DNA of 64,000 bases from Bradyrhizobium barranii subsp. barranii (GTDB lineage: Bacteria; Pseudomonadota; Alphaproteobacteria; Rhizobiales; Xanthobacteraceae): NCBI RefSeq assembly GCF_017565645.3, contig NZ_CP086136.1, positions 4,199,501 to 4,263,500 on the forward strand, in the 5' to 3' direction. Numbering within the stretch: the first letter of the stretch is position 1; each line of letters starts with the position of its first letter. This document shows positions 63,475 through 64,000 of the stretch, piece after piece. The notes under the pieces are model-generated. The model worked only from the letters and a program-made list of their open reading frames with translations, had not been told where the DNA came from and did not search any database. Both the position numbers and the translations under genes were made by a program.

Positions 63475-64000
63475 TTACTGCAGTCGATCGAGCAGTGCCT
63501 TCGCTTGCTTTAGATCCTGCGTTTCAAAACCCTCGGCGAAGCCGGCGTAGATGGGCGCGAGCAGATTGAGCGCGTCCTTGCGTCTGCCCTGATCGACCCA
63601 CAAGGCGCCGAGGTCCACTGCAACTCGAAGTTCAAGGGCCTTGGCGTGTTGGCTTCTTGCAGTTGTCAGTGCGCGCTCGAACAGTGATTGCGCCTCGGTG
63701 CCGGCTCCCGGTACGTCATCGAAGAGCAGCGCGCGCGCCTTCAGTCGGTACAGTTCGGCCTCAAATATCCGCTCGCTATTGCGGCTGGTTGTGGCAAGAC
63801 CCTGTTCGATCAGCTCGAGCGTGGCTTCGCGCTGACGGCTCGACAATAGGGCCGGGCTCAGGAGCACGTATAGGGCCGTGATGCCGAGCTGATAGCCCGC
63901 GTTGCGATATTCGTTCATCGCACCCTGGATTTCCGCGAGCGCGGCGGACGAAGGATCAAGAAAGGTGGCACTTATCCCCCGGACGGCGCGCGCCAATCCT
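63475..64000 (-). CDS. C-terminal part of a TPR-type regulator (5' part outside window)
   Basis: The visible 174 residues are all-helical, with repeats such as REATLELIEQGLATTSRNSE and AQSLFERALTTARSQHAKAL, ending GFETQDLKQAKALLDRL. The end resembles the C-terminus of the large regulator at 50534 (GLDTADLKRARGLLRDL), so it is probably of the same class (winged helix or adenylate-cyclase ATPase with TPR). The gene continues past base 64000. Confidence 0.75.
   Translation of the reverse strand, partial: GLARAVRGISATFLDPSSAALAEIQGAMNEYRNAGYQLGITALYVLLSPALLSSRQREATLELIEQGLATTSRNSERIFEAELYRLKARALLFDDVPGAGTEAQSLFERALTTARSQHAKALELRVAVDLGALWVDQGRRKDALNLLAPIYAGFAEGFETQDLKQAKALLDRLQ

Noticed and set aside
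1..64000. CRISPR arrays, rRNA and tRNA genes
   Set aside because: No regularly spaced identical repeats with unique spacers and no tRNA or rRNA-like sequence was seen; a covariance-model search would be needed to exclude a tRNA.

Overview
The window is GC-rich alphaproteobacterial DNA, most likely from a Bradyrhizobium-type chromosome. The supporting signs are the FixL/FixJ-style two-component pair, a GcrA-like protein, a HWE-type kinase, DUF1275, DUF805 and dodecin genes, a haloalkane dehalogenase, several insertion sequences, and many degenerate intergenic copies of a short repeat that reads like MSxxGQKRT. No rRNA, tRNA or CRISPR array was seen. The genus assignment is an inference from gene content and style.

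Layout. 1-3765: a PAS histidine kinase and FixJ-type regulator (minus) divergent from an AraC regulator, with an 18-bp perfect palindrome between them. 3835-6178: PhzF-like epimerase and an IS110-family transposase. 6179-14354: a probable eight-gene minus-strand operon (hypothetical, NDH-2-like flavoprotein, acetoacetate decarboxylase, patatin, EmrA/EmrB efflux pair, 3-hydroxybutyrate dehydrogenase, DUF1275). It is followed by two tandem AraC paralogues, a third AraC gene and a catalase-like protein. A 20-bp tandem repeat lies upstream of both the eight-gene operon and the catalase-like gene, which suggests a small AraC-controlled regulon.

19167-32852: an aromatic catabolic island. On the plus strand are a Rieske dioxygenase system (reductase, alpha, beta), a CoA ligase and an SDR. 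Two MarR regulators and an indolepyruvate oxidoreductase pair (iorA/iorB) lie on the minus strand. A plus-strand operon follows with a nitrilase remnant, a gentisate-type dioxygenase, a frameshifted FAA hydrolase, a thioesterase and an EthD-like protein. The same operator-like sequence occurs at both outward promoters. The gene set fits aerobic degradation of indole-3-acetic acid or a related aromatic through anthranilate/gentisate, but the lower part carries inactivating lesions.

32897-50219: mostly small stress-type, secreted and hypothetical genes (cupin, dodecin, acidic protein, GST, GcrA-like, REC-HWE kinase) among many short repeats. Within it, a LytTR regulator gene is split by an IS256-family element with intact inverted repeats and a 7-bp target duplication. 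An AraC-SDR-nitronate monooxygenase group, DUF805, a ThuA-like Tat protein and a haloalkane dehalogenase follow.

50534-64000: a large winged-helix/ATPase/TPR regulator, azoreductase and MocR-type regulator (divergent), an AhpD-like protein, an SMR transporter and a Tat-exported bicupin oxalate decarboxylase. After these come several decayed genes: an alpha/beta-hydrolase fragment, an L,D-transpeptidase broken by a 1-nt deletion and by an IS66 element with a perfect 8-bp target duplication, and a 5'-truncated patatin. The window ends in the 3' part of a TPR protein gene. Overall it looks like an accessory region with repeated IS insertion and gene decay.
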